Shown: positions 9,608 to 18,539 of the stretch, piece after piece
How the letters are laid out: every line of letters begins with the position of its first letter
How positions within the stretch are numbered: position 1 is the first letter of the stretch
Assembly: GCF_000711735.1 (NCBI RefSeq)
Contig: NZ_JONL01000005.1
Span: 124,001-188,000, forward strand
Direction of reading: 5' to 3'
Source of the DNA: Maridesulfovibrio frigidus DSM 17176
Lineage (GTDB): Bacteria > Desulfobacterota > Desulfovibrionia > Desulfovibrionales > Desulfovibrionaceae
DNA length: 64,000 bases
Made by a program: the position numbers and the translations under genes
The notes under the pieces: model-generated
The model's input: only the letters and a program-made list of their open reading frames with translations
What the model was told of the DNA's origin: nothing
The model's database searches: none

Positions 9608-10312
9608 TTATTCTTTGCGAAACAGTCTCATTAGAAGCTCATCTAAATCTTCACCGTTATCGACGGCAAAAGAAATTTCTCTCTCCAGTTCTGCAGCTCC
9701 GAGCTTAACTTCAGAAACAGTACAATCCATATTAAGAGCAACCTCTTCGGGCGGAATATCATAGCGAAAGCAAAGGTAATACAGAGCACGCCTAGCGAGT
9801 TCCGCATGATCAGTTTCCTGCACCATTATCTCTCTAAAATCCACAGAAAAAGCTTCTAACACGGCATCTAAGATTGCATCGAAACTCTGGTCTTCGAGAA
9901 GTAGATCAGGCTCTTCAGACAAGCCCTGATGTTCTCGTTTCTCAATCTGCATAATAACTGTTCGGGTGCGAACAAGGTCCCGCAAACGGTTAATGCAATC
10001 GACGATATCATCAACAGCGTAATAAGCCGAGACATCCGTCAGAAATTCTCGTGCGCTAGGCTCCTTTTCTGCATTCTCTCTCACCGCAATCGTAATGCCT
10101 ACGTCCTCATCAAGAACTTCCTGAGCAGCATCTTTGATAGAGCTAAGCAGATGTTCCTCTACCCAGTTCATGACAAATTCATTAGGCGCAGTAATTTGAA
10201 CCACACCATCTTCATAATGAGCGGATAAGGGATCAACCCATACCCGGACCAAAATCGGATTAATGCGAATTCTTAATTTTTTCTTGATGGAATGCCACAA
10301 TTCGGAATTCAT
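9608..10312 (-). CDS. DnaA-like protein with domain I and a degenerate domain IV but no AAA+ domain
   Basis: 234-residue protein. Residues 1-75 match DnaA domain I closely (W6, INPILVRVWVDPLSA, APNEFVMNWVEEHL) and parallel the N-terminus of the dnaA product next door. Residues 144-212 resemble the DnaA C-terminal DNA-binding fold: FDAILDAVLEAFSVDF, then ARRALYYLCFRYDIPPEEVA, then a helix where DnaA has its GRDHTTV signature but here reads NMDCTVSEVKLGA. The whole ATPase module (Walker A/B, sensors) is absent, replaced by about 65 acidic/charged residues. AGGGA precedes the ATG. I infer a helper or antagonist of initiation that could pair with DnaA through domain I; a transcription-factor role is the alternative. 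Confidence 0.7.
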   Translation of the reverse strand: MNSELWHSIKKKLRIRINPILVRVWVDPLSAHYEDGVVQITAPNEFVMNWVEEHLLSSIKDAAQEVLDEDVGITIAVRENAEKEPSAREFLTDVSAYYAVDDIVDCINRLRDLVRTRTVIMQIEKREHQGLSEEPDLLLEDQSFDAILDAVLEAFSVDFREIMVQETDHAELARRALYYLCFRYDIPPEEVALNMDCTVSEVKLGAAELEREISFAVDNGEDLDELLMRLFRKE

Positions 10313-10422
10313 TCCCTATCCCTGGAAGTTTGTCCCGGTTGAAATCAAAAAGGCCAAGATTCGACAAATCAAAACTGGATGCAATCATTATACTTTAAGC
10401 TCAAAAAGTGCAAACAAGTTAA

Positions 10423-10452
10423 AGTCTCCACTCCCAAACAGGAGTAGAGACT
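10423..10452 (-). terminator. hairpin downstream of dnaA
   Basis: Near-perfect stem AGTCTCCACTCC (10423-10434) / GGAGTAGAGACT (10441-10452) with a 6-nt loop, followed on the minus strand by TTTAACTTG. The U-tract is short, so this is a probable rather than certain terminator. The rest of 10313-10637 shows no gene. Confidence 0.5.
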
Positions 10453-10637
10453 GTAACCAACCTTGTACATTGAATAAATAAAAGTAATACAACACAAGAT
10501 AGTCTAATTACGTAAAACTCAAAAAAGCATAAACATACAAATAAATTGAAATAACAAAACAAGTCCAAAATACATTTTCATGCAAAATGCCTTATCCTGC
10601 CAGAGCAACCTGTTTGTCAGGTCTACTTAAAGCTATT

Positions 10638-11987
10638 TTATGGGGTCAAACGTGCGACTGTATCCTGCAACTGCCTTCCGAGAGGAGTTTGCAAAGAAAT
10701 TTCCCGTTCTATATTTGTGATACCTTTGATAACTGTGGAATGTCTGCGTCCGAGTCTTACACCGATATCTTTCAAAGAAAGCTCGGTATGTTTACGGGCG
10801 AGAAAGAAGGCTGTATTTCTGGCAAGAACAATTTGGCGTTTCCTACTCTTGGAACGAAGCTGATCCGCTGAAAGCTCATAAGAACGGCAAATATGTTCAA
10901 CGATTGAATCATAGCTTGGATTTGTATTTTCCAAGGAATAATTTTCGAGAACTTGCCATGCTAAATCCTGCGTCAAATTTTTATTGAGCAGTCTGGCTTT
11001 CAATACAAGGTTCTGCAAACAACTTTCCAGTTGCCTTACATCAGTCGTAATTCGGTCAGCAAGGAGACTTGAGATAGAATCCGGCACCTGAGTTCCAAGC
11101 TTGATTGCTTTGCTCTGTACAATGCGTTTTCTGGTTTCGAAATCAGGAGTGGCAATTACTGCCAAAAGCCCAGAACAGAACCGTGAAACTAGCTGAGGAT
11201 CAACCTTTTCAAGTTCGCGCGGTAAAAAAGAACTGGTCATAACAACTTTGGAGCCGCGCAACTGCAGACTTTTCAAAGTTTCAAGAATTTCATCCTGCAT
11301 TTTATGTTTGCCCTGGAAGAAATGAACATCTTCAAGAAGCAAACAGTCAACGTTTTCACGAAATTCAGATTTAAAGCGTGATATTTCACCAGCTTTTAAA
11401 GCCATAACCATTCTGTTGGCAAATTCTTCGGCAGTAAGACAAGCAATAGATACGTGTTTTTTATTGCTTGAAGCACAAAGTCCCTTACCTATCGAATGAA
11501 GCAGGTGAGTTTTTCCTAGTCCGGGTGTGGAGCTGAGAAAAAGCTGATCACCAGGCAACGAGTTGTCACAAAGAGATTGTGACGCCGCACACGCAAGCTG
11601 ATTAGAATCACCGACAATAAAATCGTCGAATGAAAATCTCCAGCGAGGCATTTTAGTAGTTACAGCTGGACGCATCATGGGTAGTCCCATGCTGGTCTGC
11701 ACTTGTCTTGATGCTCTAGGTTTAATAAGTCCAGCGGGCTTTGCCGCGACCTTATTAACGCCTACAACAATCTTAGGGCAAGTCCCTAGGACCTGAGTCC
11801 CGGCTTCAGTAATATTATCTATAAGACGGTCTCTAACCCATGCAGCAACAAATTCATTAGGAGCGTAAAGCTTAATGGAGTTATTGCTAACCTCAGCCGT
11901 CAAAGGTTTGATCCAAACCTTGAATAGACCGGGGTTTAGCCCTTTCTCAAGAAAATTTAAAATTTTGTTCCAGCTGTCTGTCATCAT
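10638..11987 (-). CDS. dnaA: chromosomal replication initiator DnaA (divergent copy)
   Basis: 449-residue DnaA with all four domains: domain I (residues 4-68, APNEFVAAWVRDRL), a linker to about 112, an AAA+ domain starting at FSFDDFIVGDSNQLA with Walker A STPGLGKTH (residues 153-161, K159) and Walker B LLLEDVHFF (216-224), and the C-terminal helix-turn-helix with LGRRHSTV (412-419). The canonical forms are GGVGLGKTHL, IDDIQF and GGRDHTTV; here Walker B has Glu for the first Asp and the DNA-binding signature lacks its Asp, so the protein is divergent. No dnaN or gyrB follows, unlike the usual dnaA-dnaN cluster. The ATG has no clear Shine-Dalgarno. It could be the main initiator relocated, or a second dnaA. 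Confidence 0.88.
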   Translation of the reverse strand: MMTDSWNKILNFLEKGLNPGLFKVWIKPLTAEVSNNSIKLYAPNEFVAAWVRDRLIDNITEAGTQVLGTCPKIVVGVNKVAAKPAGLIKPRASRQVQTSMGLPMMRPAVTTKMPRWRFSFDDFIVGDSNQLACAASQSLCDNSLPGDQLFLSSTPGLGKTHLLHSIGKGLCASSNKKHVSIACLTAEEFANRMVMALKAGEISRFKSEFRENVDCLLLEDVHFFQGKHKMQDEILETLKSLQLRGSKVVMTSSFLPRELEKVDPQLVSRFCSGLLAVIATPDFETRKRIVQSKAIKLGTQVPDSISSLLADRITTDVRQLESCLQNLVLKARLLNKNLTQDLAWQVLENYSLENTNPSYDSIVEHICRSYELSADQLRSKSRKRQIVLARNTAFFLARKHTELSLKDIGVRLGRRHSTVIKGITNIEREISLQTPLGRQLQDTVARLTP

Positions 11988-12903
11988 GGAGCGATAACTA
12001 AGATAAACTGCAAGCTTCCATCAACTCGCAATAGACCTCTGACCAGCGAATGTTTACCCCTTCTCTTTCTACAGCTTAAACTACTGTATTACAAAGACTT
12101 TCTTCTAACCCAAGCGTTTATGTCTGGATATTGGTATTGAGGAAAACCCATGGTTTTCAATGCTTCCCGAGTGTCAACAGTAAACTTTTAAACACCTGTT
12201 GAAAACTTTATTAACAGGACATGATCAAGAAATCTCCATTTTTCAAAGAATTTCGAACTATCGCTCACTGAGCAGTAAATATCGTCCCATTATTACGTTT
12301 ATGAACTTTTACTATTATTCAAAAATAAAAACAGACAAACCACTGTTTTAAATAACATTTTAAGTTATAACGCAGTTTTTAATCTATTCTTATAAAAATT
12401 CTACTTTAAATAATCACCTCTTAAACCCTCTAAAACAAAGGGCTAGCCTCTATTCGTATTTAGAACATTTCATAACACTCTGATTTTATTAACTTTAAGA
12501 TCTCTTGACTTTAGTAGAGGTAGACAAATCAAAGGATGAGAAGGTTTTCAGCTTAAAACAATTTATTGAAAAGTTTTAAAAGTTTTTTTTACTTTCTAAA
12601 GATTTATTTACTACAACCTATTCCCCCATTTATTCAGTGTGAATTATTGAACAAAATTGGCAAAAACTTACTAAAAAAAGTCTAGAAAAATGACTTTTAG
12701 TGTGCAAAAAAATTATTAAATAAAATAATACAAACATTTCGACTAATTCCGAGAGACATAGAAATGTAAGCAAGTCCCCACACTCACTCTCAAGACTCCT
12801 TTCTCCCTAAAATAGGCAAAAAAAGGCAATTAGAGCAAGATTAAGAACCTCGTCTATAAGGACACACACCTAAAATTTTAAAAAAGCCTATAAAAAACAA
12901 AAT
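11988..12903. other. AT-rich intergenic region, candidate replication origin
   Basis: About 0.9 kb upstream of dnaA with no credible gene and strong A/T richness, especially 12290-12740 (homopolymer A and T runs). It holds the inverted pair TCAACAG (12174-12180) and CTGTTGA (12196-12202), and two sequences one base off the DnaA-box consensus TGTGNATAA: TGTGAATTA (12638-12646) and TGTGCAAAA (12701-12709). The position beside dnaA fits an oriC. There are no perfect DnaA boxes, so this is tentative. Confidence 0.35.
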
Positions 12904-12938
12904 AAAAAAATCTGCACAGAACTCTGAGCAGATTTTTT
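12904..12938 (-). terminator. terminator downstream of thyX
   Basis: Symmetric hairpin AAAAAAATCTGC / GCAGATTTTTT with a 12-nt loop, able to work on both strands. It lies about 125 nt past the thyX stop. Confidence 0.7.
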
Positions 12939-13061
12939 ACTTAAAAACAGTCGTATAGGAAGAATTAAAAGAATGAGAAAACATCACATGCAAACAAATA
13001 AAGAGTAATCAAGATTAATTAAAACGGAATAAACCTTGAGCATGCTATATATAATGAAGGG

Positions 13062-13805
13062 CTATTTATTTCCAATTAGTTCCTTAAGAGTAGGATATTT
13101 ACCACAGGCAAACCTTTCAGCCTCAGGACAATAACCCAACTGTTCACACTTAGCGCCACCATTCCTAAATATCGCAGGTAGACTTTCCTTACACAGCTTA
13201 AGCATCTTATCCGCCATAATACGGACTTCCCACTGTGCTCTCTGGCAGCAGCGCAAATTGAAAAAATGCATTAACGAACGGCAATTCATTGTAACTACAA
13301 TTTTTGTTTCCGCAGCCTGAGGAAGAACGAACCTAGCATCTTCATTGGCCTTGCTTTCGCGCCCGGCGTCGACAAGGATTTCCCTAAGATCTTTATATGC
13401 AGATCCAACTTCTTCCATAAATTTCTCAAAGCGCGCACGGGCTTCTGGAATCTTCTTTATGGCAGGAGGTATAATGTAATCCATGTCACTCTCCGTCACG
13501 TAACGCTGACTCTGCTGAGAGTAGGAAGCAATACGGTGCCGTACTATCTGATGAGAGCAAGCTCTTGAGATACCCTCTATGGCGAAAGTAAAGCTCACGT
13601 GCTCAATAGGGCTGTCGTGACCAGATTCCAAAATAGTGGATACAAAGGAGTCCTGTTTTTCTTTTGCAATCTCCCCGCTCACTAACTTAGGCCACATATC
13701 CGCAGAAAAACCTGCATAATAACATTGCCTGAACGATGCATAAATCAGTTCTAGGGCATTAGGTGTCATCGATAACAATTCTACTCGTAAATCTTTCTCT
13801 GGCAT
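13062..13805 (-). CDS. thyX: flavin-dependent thymidylate synthase ThyX
   Basis: Makes dTMP from dUMP with methylene-tetrahydrofolate, FAD and NADPH. The ThyX signature RHRxxSxxxxSxR is present as RHRIASYSQQSQRY, followed by a conserved C-terminal region with NCRSLMHFFNLRCCQRAQWE that binds dUMP/FAD in the family. The start is set at 13803-13805 (MPEKDLRVELL), where GGAGG lies 6 nt upstream; a longer frame to 13922 adds 39 residues without a ribosome site and is rejected. The resulting 247 residues match normal ThyX length. It is a single-gene unit; no thyA is seen in the window. Confidence 0.95.
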   Translation of the reverse strand: MPEKDLRVELLSMTPNALELIYASFRQCYYAGFSADMWPKLVSGEIAKEKQDSFVSTILESGHDSPIEHVSFTFAIEGISRACSHQIVRHRIASYSQQSQRYVTESDMDYIIPPAIKKIPEARARFEKFMEEVGSAYKDLREILVDAGRESKANEDARFVLPQAAETKIVVTMNCRSLMHFFNLRCCQRAQWEVRIMADKMLKLCKESLPAIFRNGGAKCEQLGYCPEAERFACGKYPTLKELIGNK

Positions 13806-14154
13806 GTCGCTCCTCCAATATGAACATGTCATAAAGTAAAAGACTCTGGGCTGCAAGATAGCAATCCAAGCCTCAATAAAAATCAGGTTTGCAAGCGCGA
13901 AAGAGTACCTCACAAGCCTCAAGTTTATGCTTAATATCTAGCACTTGCATTAGCCATAAAATCAAGATGTTACACATATGCAACTTTTTTTATTATTTTT
14001 TTGCTTGCTACTTCCGCCAATATCCCCTAACTAACCACGTCTTATCGACCCTAATCTATAAAACAACCGTCCGCTAAGCTTCCGCAACCTTAATTAATAC
14101 TGCGCCCCCTAAAAGGGACGTATGGTTTGCACGGGCCGCGCGCCGGAGGAACCC
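13806..14154. other. divergent intergenic region thyX/typA
   Basis: 349 bp, AT-rich, expected to carry both promoters. No gene or strong structure seen. Confidence 0.4.
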
Positions 14155-15996
14155 GTGACTACACTTACTATTAATAATAAAATCAGAAATATCGCTATCA
14201 TAGCGCACGTTGACCATGGTAAAACAACATTGGTTGACGGCATGTTCAAGCAAAGCGGACTCTTCCGCGAAGGCCAGAAAGTCGACGACAGACTAATGGA
14301 CAGCATGGACCTCGAGCGTGAACGCGGAATTACCATTGCAGCTAAAAACTGTGCGGTTGACTGGAAAGGCACAAAAGTTAACGTCATCGACACCCCCGGC
14401 CATGCCGACTTTGGTGGAGAAGTTGAACGTTCCCTTAGCATGGCTGACGGAGCAATCCTTCTAGTTGATGCTTCTGAAGGCCCACTCCCACAGACAAGAT
14501 TCGTACTAAAAAAAGCTCTCGAAGCTGGCCTAAAAGTCATCGTTGTTGTCAACAAGATTGACCGCTCTGACGCCCGCCCTGACGAAGTTCTTGACGAAAT
14601 TTACGACCTATTCATCGACCTTGATGCTAACGAAGAGCAGCTTGAATTCCCTGTCATGTACGCAATCGGCAGAGACGGAATCGCTCAGCACACTCTCGAA
14701 GAAAAAGGTGAAAACCTACATCCTCTTATGGATATGGTTATCGAACATATTCCTGGTCCTTCCTACGATGCAGATGAACCTTTCCAGATGCTTGTTTCCG
14801 ACCTCGGATACTCCGACTACCTCGGACGTCTCGCAATCGGTAAAGTAATTCACGGCTCCACCAAACAAGTCGAACCTCTTGTTCGTATTGATGAAAATGG
14901 AGATGTCGTTTCTCTTAAACTTACCAAAGTACAGACTTACGATGGTGTGACTTTTCACGAAACAGATATCGCCAATCCGGGTGATATCGTAGTTGTTTCC
15001 GGCCTAGACGAAGTCACCATCGGTGATACTATCTGTACAAGAGAAGCTCCTAAAGCTCTTCCAAGAATCACTGTTGATGAACCAACAGTATCCATGAGCT
15101 TCGGAATTAATACTTCCCCAATGGCTGGCCTTGAAGGCAAGCTCGTTCAGTCTTCTAAAATTCGTGAAAGACTCGAAAAAGAAACTTTACTGAACGTTGC
15201 CATTAAAATCGAAGAAAGCGAATACCGAGATAGTTTCACAGTTAAAGGACGCGGCGAATTTCAGCTTGCTATCCTAATTGAAACAATGCGCCGTGAAGGC
15301 TTCGAGCTGACCATCGGAAGACCTCAGGTTATCTACAAAAAAGTAGACGGTAAGAAGCTTGAGCCAATGGAACAGATTTTCATCGATTGTGAAGACGCAT
15401 TCATGGGAGTTGTAACCGAAAAACTTTCTTCCAGAAAAGCAAAAATGAACAACCTCGTTAATAACGGTAAAGGCCGTGTTCGCATGGAATTTTCCGCGCC
15501 ATCACGTTCCCTTATCGGTTATCGCGATGAGTTCCTCACTGACACTAAAGGAACTGGAATCATGAATACTCTATTCGCCGGATACGACGATTACAGAGGT
15601 GATTTCCCTTCACGTTACACAGGTTCTCTTGTTTCTGACCGTGCAGGTAAAGGTGTAGCTTACGCTATATTCAACCTTGAGCCTCGCGGCGAAATGTTCG
15701 TAAGACCTGGCGATCCTGTATACGAAGGAATGATTGTAGGCGAGCACAACAAGGATACTGATATCAATATCAATCCTACTAAAGAGAAAAAGCTCACCAA
15801 CATGCGCGCATCCGGTAAAGATGAAGCTGTCATTCTTACTCCATGCAGACCGATGTCTCTTGAAAGAGCAATGCATTTCATCACTGATGATGAATTGATC
15901 GAAGTAACACCTGAGTCTATCAGAATTCGTAAAGCAGAGCTCTCCAACGCGAAACGCCACATGTCCCGCGGTAAAGAACTTAAGAAAAAGAAATAG
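14155..15996 (+). CDS. typA: ribosome-associated GTPase TypA/BipA
   Basis: EF-G-like translational GTPase that binds the 70S ribosome and assists 50S assembly, stress and cold adaptation. The 613-residue product has G1 AHVDHGKTT, G2 RGITI, G3 DTPGHADFGGE and G4 NKIDR in the first 140 residues, then EF-G-type domains and the TypA-specific C-terminal domain (GTGIMNTLFAGYDDYRG). I start at GTG 14155 because GGAGG lies 5 nt upstream; an in-frame ATG at 14122 has no ribosome site and would add 11 non-conserved residues. A strong terminator follows. Confidence 0.95.
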   Translation: MTTLTINNKIRNIAIIAHVDHGKTTLVDGMFKQSGLFREGQKVDDRLMDSMDLERERGITIAAKNCAVDWKGTKVNVIDTPGHADFGGEVERSLSMADGAILLVDASEGPLPQTRFVLKKALEAGLKVIVVVNKIDRSDARPDEVLDEIYDLFIDLDANEEQLEFPVMYAIGRDGIAQHTLEEKGENLHPLMDMVIEHIPGPSYDADEPFQMLVSDLGYSDYLGRLAIGKVIHGSTKQVEPLVRIDENGDVVSLKLTKVQTYDGVTFHETDIANPGDIVVVSGLDEVTIGDTICTREAPKALPRITVDEPTVSMSFGINTSPMAGLEGKLVQSSKIRERLEKETLLNVAIKIEESEYRDSFTVKGRGEFQLAILIETMRREGFELTIGRPQVIYKKVDGKKLEPMEQIFIDCEDAFMGVVTEKLSSRKAKMNNLVNNGKGRVRMEFSAPSRSLIGYRDEFLTDTKGTGIMNTLFAGYDDYRGDFPSRYTGSLVSDRAGKGVAYAIFNLEPRGEMFVRPGDPVYEGMIVGEHNKDTDININPTKEKKLTNMRASGKDEAVILTPCRPMSLERAMHFITDDELIEVTPESIRIRKAELSNAKRHMSRGKELKKKK

Positions 15997-16018
15997 TCAG
16001 CTTACTACTGAATTGATA

Positions 16019-16055
16019 AAAGCCTCCCGGATTAATATTCCGGGAGGCTTTTTTG
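16019..16055 (+). terminator. Rho-independent terminator after typA
   Basis: Perfect stem AAGCCTCCCGG / CCGGGAGGCTT with a 9-nt loop and a TTTTTT tail. Confidence 0.92.
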
Positions 16056-16175
16056 TGCGAAACAGTATTCAGCTTATAGCTATAAATCGGCCACTATAAA
16101 CTTTCATTGCCAAGCGGAGCTTCCTGCGCTACCTGACTTGCTTAAGAGAATAGAATCAATTCATGGAGCAATAAA

Positions 16176-17186
16176 ATGGCCCAAAATAATATTTCAAACG
16201 AAGTTGTCCTTATATTCACCGGCGGCACTATCGGAATGAGCGAAAGCCCCGAAGCTGGCGGAGTTGTGCCTGACGACAATTTCAACAAATTACTTTCTGA
16301 AATCACTCCTGACGATAAAGATATTAAAATACGTCCGGTGCTATGGTCTGATATTCCAAGCCCGCACATGTCTCCTGAAAAAATGTTTCAGCTATCTCGA
16401 GATGTTGACGCATATCTCGCGGAAGATAAGGTTCTAGGTGCGGTAATTCTACACGGAACAGACCTCATGTCGGAAACAGCTTACGCACTGGACCTAACAG
16501 TCAATTCTCCAAAACCGGTAATACTCACCGGAGCCATGCGCTATTTCAATGAATCAGGCTATGACGGCATACGCAATCTAGTAGATGCCGTAAGGGTCTG
16601 CCTGCTCCCGCCGCCCGAAGGAACAGACGTCATCATCCAAATGGCCGACAAACTTTTTGCGGCCAAAAACGCCATTAAATCCAGCTCCCTTAATGTTGAT
16701 CCTTTTATCGGGCAAAACACAGGTAGAATTGGTTTTATTGCCGGAGAATCAGTAATTTTGACCCGCGCTAATTCAGGCAGGCGTCCTAGGTTCACGTTCC
16801 CCGTGACAGGCGTAGATAACAACGTGCACTTGGTGGGTTGTCATCCAGGAATGAATTCAACAATACTCGAAAAATTATTAGAAACAGACGTAAAAGGGAT
16901 AGTGCTTGAGGGATTCGGAGCGGGCAACACACCACCGGAACTAGTGTCAGGCATCGAGAAATGCTTAGAAGCCAGCGTACATGTTATCCTATGTACAAGA
17001 TGCGTAGAGGGCGGAGTATGGCCCATTTATGCTTACAAAGGTGGCGCTGCAAATTTGAAGCAAAAAGGTGTAATCACTGCAGGTGGACTTTCCGCGCTGA
17101 AAGCAACCATTCTGCTTCAGCTTTTGATCGGAAGCAATTGCCCTGCTGAGCAGATTAAAACTATTTTCGCAGAAGAAAGTGTTTAA
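16176..17186 (+). CDS. type I L-asparaginase
   Basis: Hydrolyses asparagine to aspartate and ammonia. The 336-residue protein has the first catalytic-Thr motif FTGGTIGMSES (residues 13-23) and the second, HGTDLMSETAYAL (residues 90-102), which holds the Thr-Asp pair. There is no signal peptide, so it is cytoplasmic, like AnsA. GGAGC precedes the ATG. It stands alone between two terminators. Some homologues act on other amides, for example as the GatD subunit of archaeal amidotransferases, but no gatE partner is present. Confidence 0.9.
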   Translation: MAQNNISNEVVLIFTGGTIGMSESPEAGGVVPDDNFNKLLSEITPDDKDIKIRPVLWSDIPSPHMSPEKMFQLSRDVDAYLAEDKVLGAVILHGTDLMSETAYALDLTVNSPKPVILTGAMRYFNESGYDGIRNLVDAVRVCLLPPPEGTDVIIQMADKLFAAKNAIKSSSLNVDPFIGQNTGRIGFIAGESVILTRANSGRRPRFTFPVTGVDNNVHLVGCHPGMNSTILEKLLETDVKGIVLEGFGAGNTPPELVSGIEKCLEASVHVILCTRCVEGGVWPIYAYKGGAANLKQKGVITAGGLSALKATILLQLLIGSNCPAEQIKTIFAEESV

Positions 17187-17280
17187 CTAACTATAGGACG
17201 AGGTTCCCAACATATATGGGACCTATAAATTGATGCCTAGTGGGATTCTTCAGAACGTTAGACAACCGCTTAAAATATAA

Positions 17281-17314
17281 AAGCCAGAGGAAATAAATTC
17301 CTCTGGCTTTTTAA
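17281..17314. terminator. bidirectional terminator between asparaginase and azlD
   Basis: Perfect 12-bp stem AAGCCAGAGGAA / TTCCTCTGGCTT, loop ATAAA, T-tail on the plus strand. The opposite strand carries it downstream of azlD. Confidence 0.85.
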
Positions 17315-17352
17315 TGTATAAGAATCAAACCGTTTAAGACTCAACTTTCAGT

Positions 17353-17676
17353 TTAAAAAAAGTAACGCGCTGCGGCAACAAGCCCCATGCCGACGGCAAC
17401 CGTCCCGAAAAAATTTCTCGTAAACATTGCTATAGCAAAGGTTGGTATCGCCACCCACAGATAAATATTGTCGAAGCCCAAATTAATCACACCTTCGGGC
17501 GCGAGAAGTGAGGGGACAAGCATCGCAGATAATACCGCAGTAGGCACATATCCTAGCCAGCGAGCCACTACGGGAGGCAATTCTCGTGAGCTAAGCGCAA
17601 GCACAGGCAATACGCGCGGTACGTACGTTACAACCATCATTCCGATTATTATAAAGAAAATTATTTTTTGGTCCAT
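17353..17676 (-). CDS. azlD: AzlD-type branched-chain amino-acid transport protein
   Basis: Small inner-membrane partner of AzlC; together they export branched-chain amino acids or related compounds. The 107-residue product has about four hydrophobic segments and the family motif TYVPRVLPVL near the N-terminus. Start ATG 17674-17676 (MDQKIIFFII) lies inside the end of azlC (16-nt overlap, different frame), with a G-rich stretch upstream; an 18-residue N-terminal extension lacks support. It is the second gene of a two-gene unit. Confidence 0.85.
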   Translation of the reverse strand: MDQKIIFFIIIGMMVVTYVPRVLPVLALSSRELPPVVARWLGYVPTAVLSAMLVPSLLAPEGVINLGFDNIYLWVAIPTFAIAMFTRNFFGTVAVGMGLVAAARYFF

Positions 17677-18371
17677 GACAATGCCACCCCCAGACTGGCC
17701 CCGATCAATGTTGCGATTATGACGTTCCACTGCCCCGCTCCGCCAAGAGCCAATGCGGTGGAAATAAGTCCGGTAATTACTCCGACTACGACATGCGTCT
17801 TATCTTTAACCTGAAATATAAGTAGAGCAATAAACATCGCCGGAAGAGCATAATCGAGCCCCATAGGTTTAATATCCGAAATTAACGAGCTTGAAACTAT
17901 ACCCAGCACAGTCCCGCCTACCCATGCAAGCTGAGCAATGCTGTTGATCAGAAAAGTTTCGGATTTACCGACTTCACCCTTGGCAAACCTAGTTGAATGC
18001 ACAGCAAAAGATTCATCCGTAAGTTGAAATCCGAAAGCGGCAAGTTCGAGTTTAGACCATTTACGTAGATATGGAGAAAGAGCCGCAGACATCAGAAGAT
18101 GCCTGAGATTAACCACGAAAGTAGTAATGATAACAGACATGGCAGACGCTCCGGAAGCAAGCAATCCAACCGCAATAAACTGCGCAGATCCTGCAAATAC
18201 AAGCAGAGACATCAGCACAGTGTTATCGATAGAAATCCCAGTCTTACGAGCAAGAACTCCATAAGCAAAGCCGACAGGTAGAAAACCTAATACAATAGGT
18301 AAAGCCTGTTTCATGGCCGACATCAGCGCGCCGTTAAATCTAATTTTTTGGGAACTCATTGTGGTTTCCAC
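17661..18371 (-). CDS. azlC: AzlC-type branched-chain amino-acid exporter
   Basis: Integral membrane permease of about 236 residues with the AzlC pattern: PIVLGFLPVGFAYGVLA, a long segment with FAGSAQFIAVGLL, then NLRHLLMSAAL. It works with AzlD. The best-supported start is GTG at 18369-18371, with GGAGG 5 nt upstream. The ATG at 18359 (MSSQKIRF) is a possible alternative; the ATG at 18389 has no ribosome site. It is divergent from the adjacent MocR-type regulator, which is the natural candidate to control it. Confidence 0.85.
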   Translation of the reverse strand: METTMSSQKIRFNGALMSAMKQALPIVLGFLPVGFAYGVLARKTGISIDNTVLMSLLVFAGSAQFIAVGLLASGASAMSVIITTFVVNLRHLLMSAALSPYLRKWSKLELAAFGFQLTDESFAVHSTRFAKGEVGKSETFLINSIAQLAWVGGTVLGIVSSSLISDIKPMGLDYALPAMFIALLIFQVKDKTHVVVGVITGLISTALALGGAGQWNVIIATLIGASLGVALSWTKK

Positions 18372-18539
18372 ACCTACCTCCACTAACATTAATATTCAAT
18401 AGAACTTCGCGGAATCAAATAAACTGATATTAGAAACTGTTCTTTAAGCTGGTTGCAAAAGAACACAAACTCTGACATCAGTACAGATACAGTTTATACA
18501 AATCTGAATCATAACAGATTTAAAAATCAGGATCGTATT

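Noticed and set aside
13806-13922. N-terminal extension of ThyX
   Set aside because: No ribosome site and no similarity to ThyX; a perfect site precedes the ATG at 13805.
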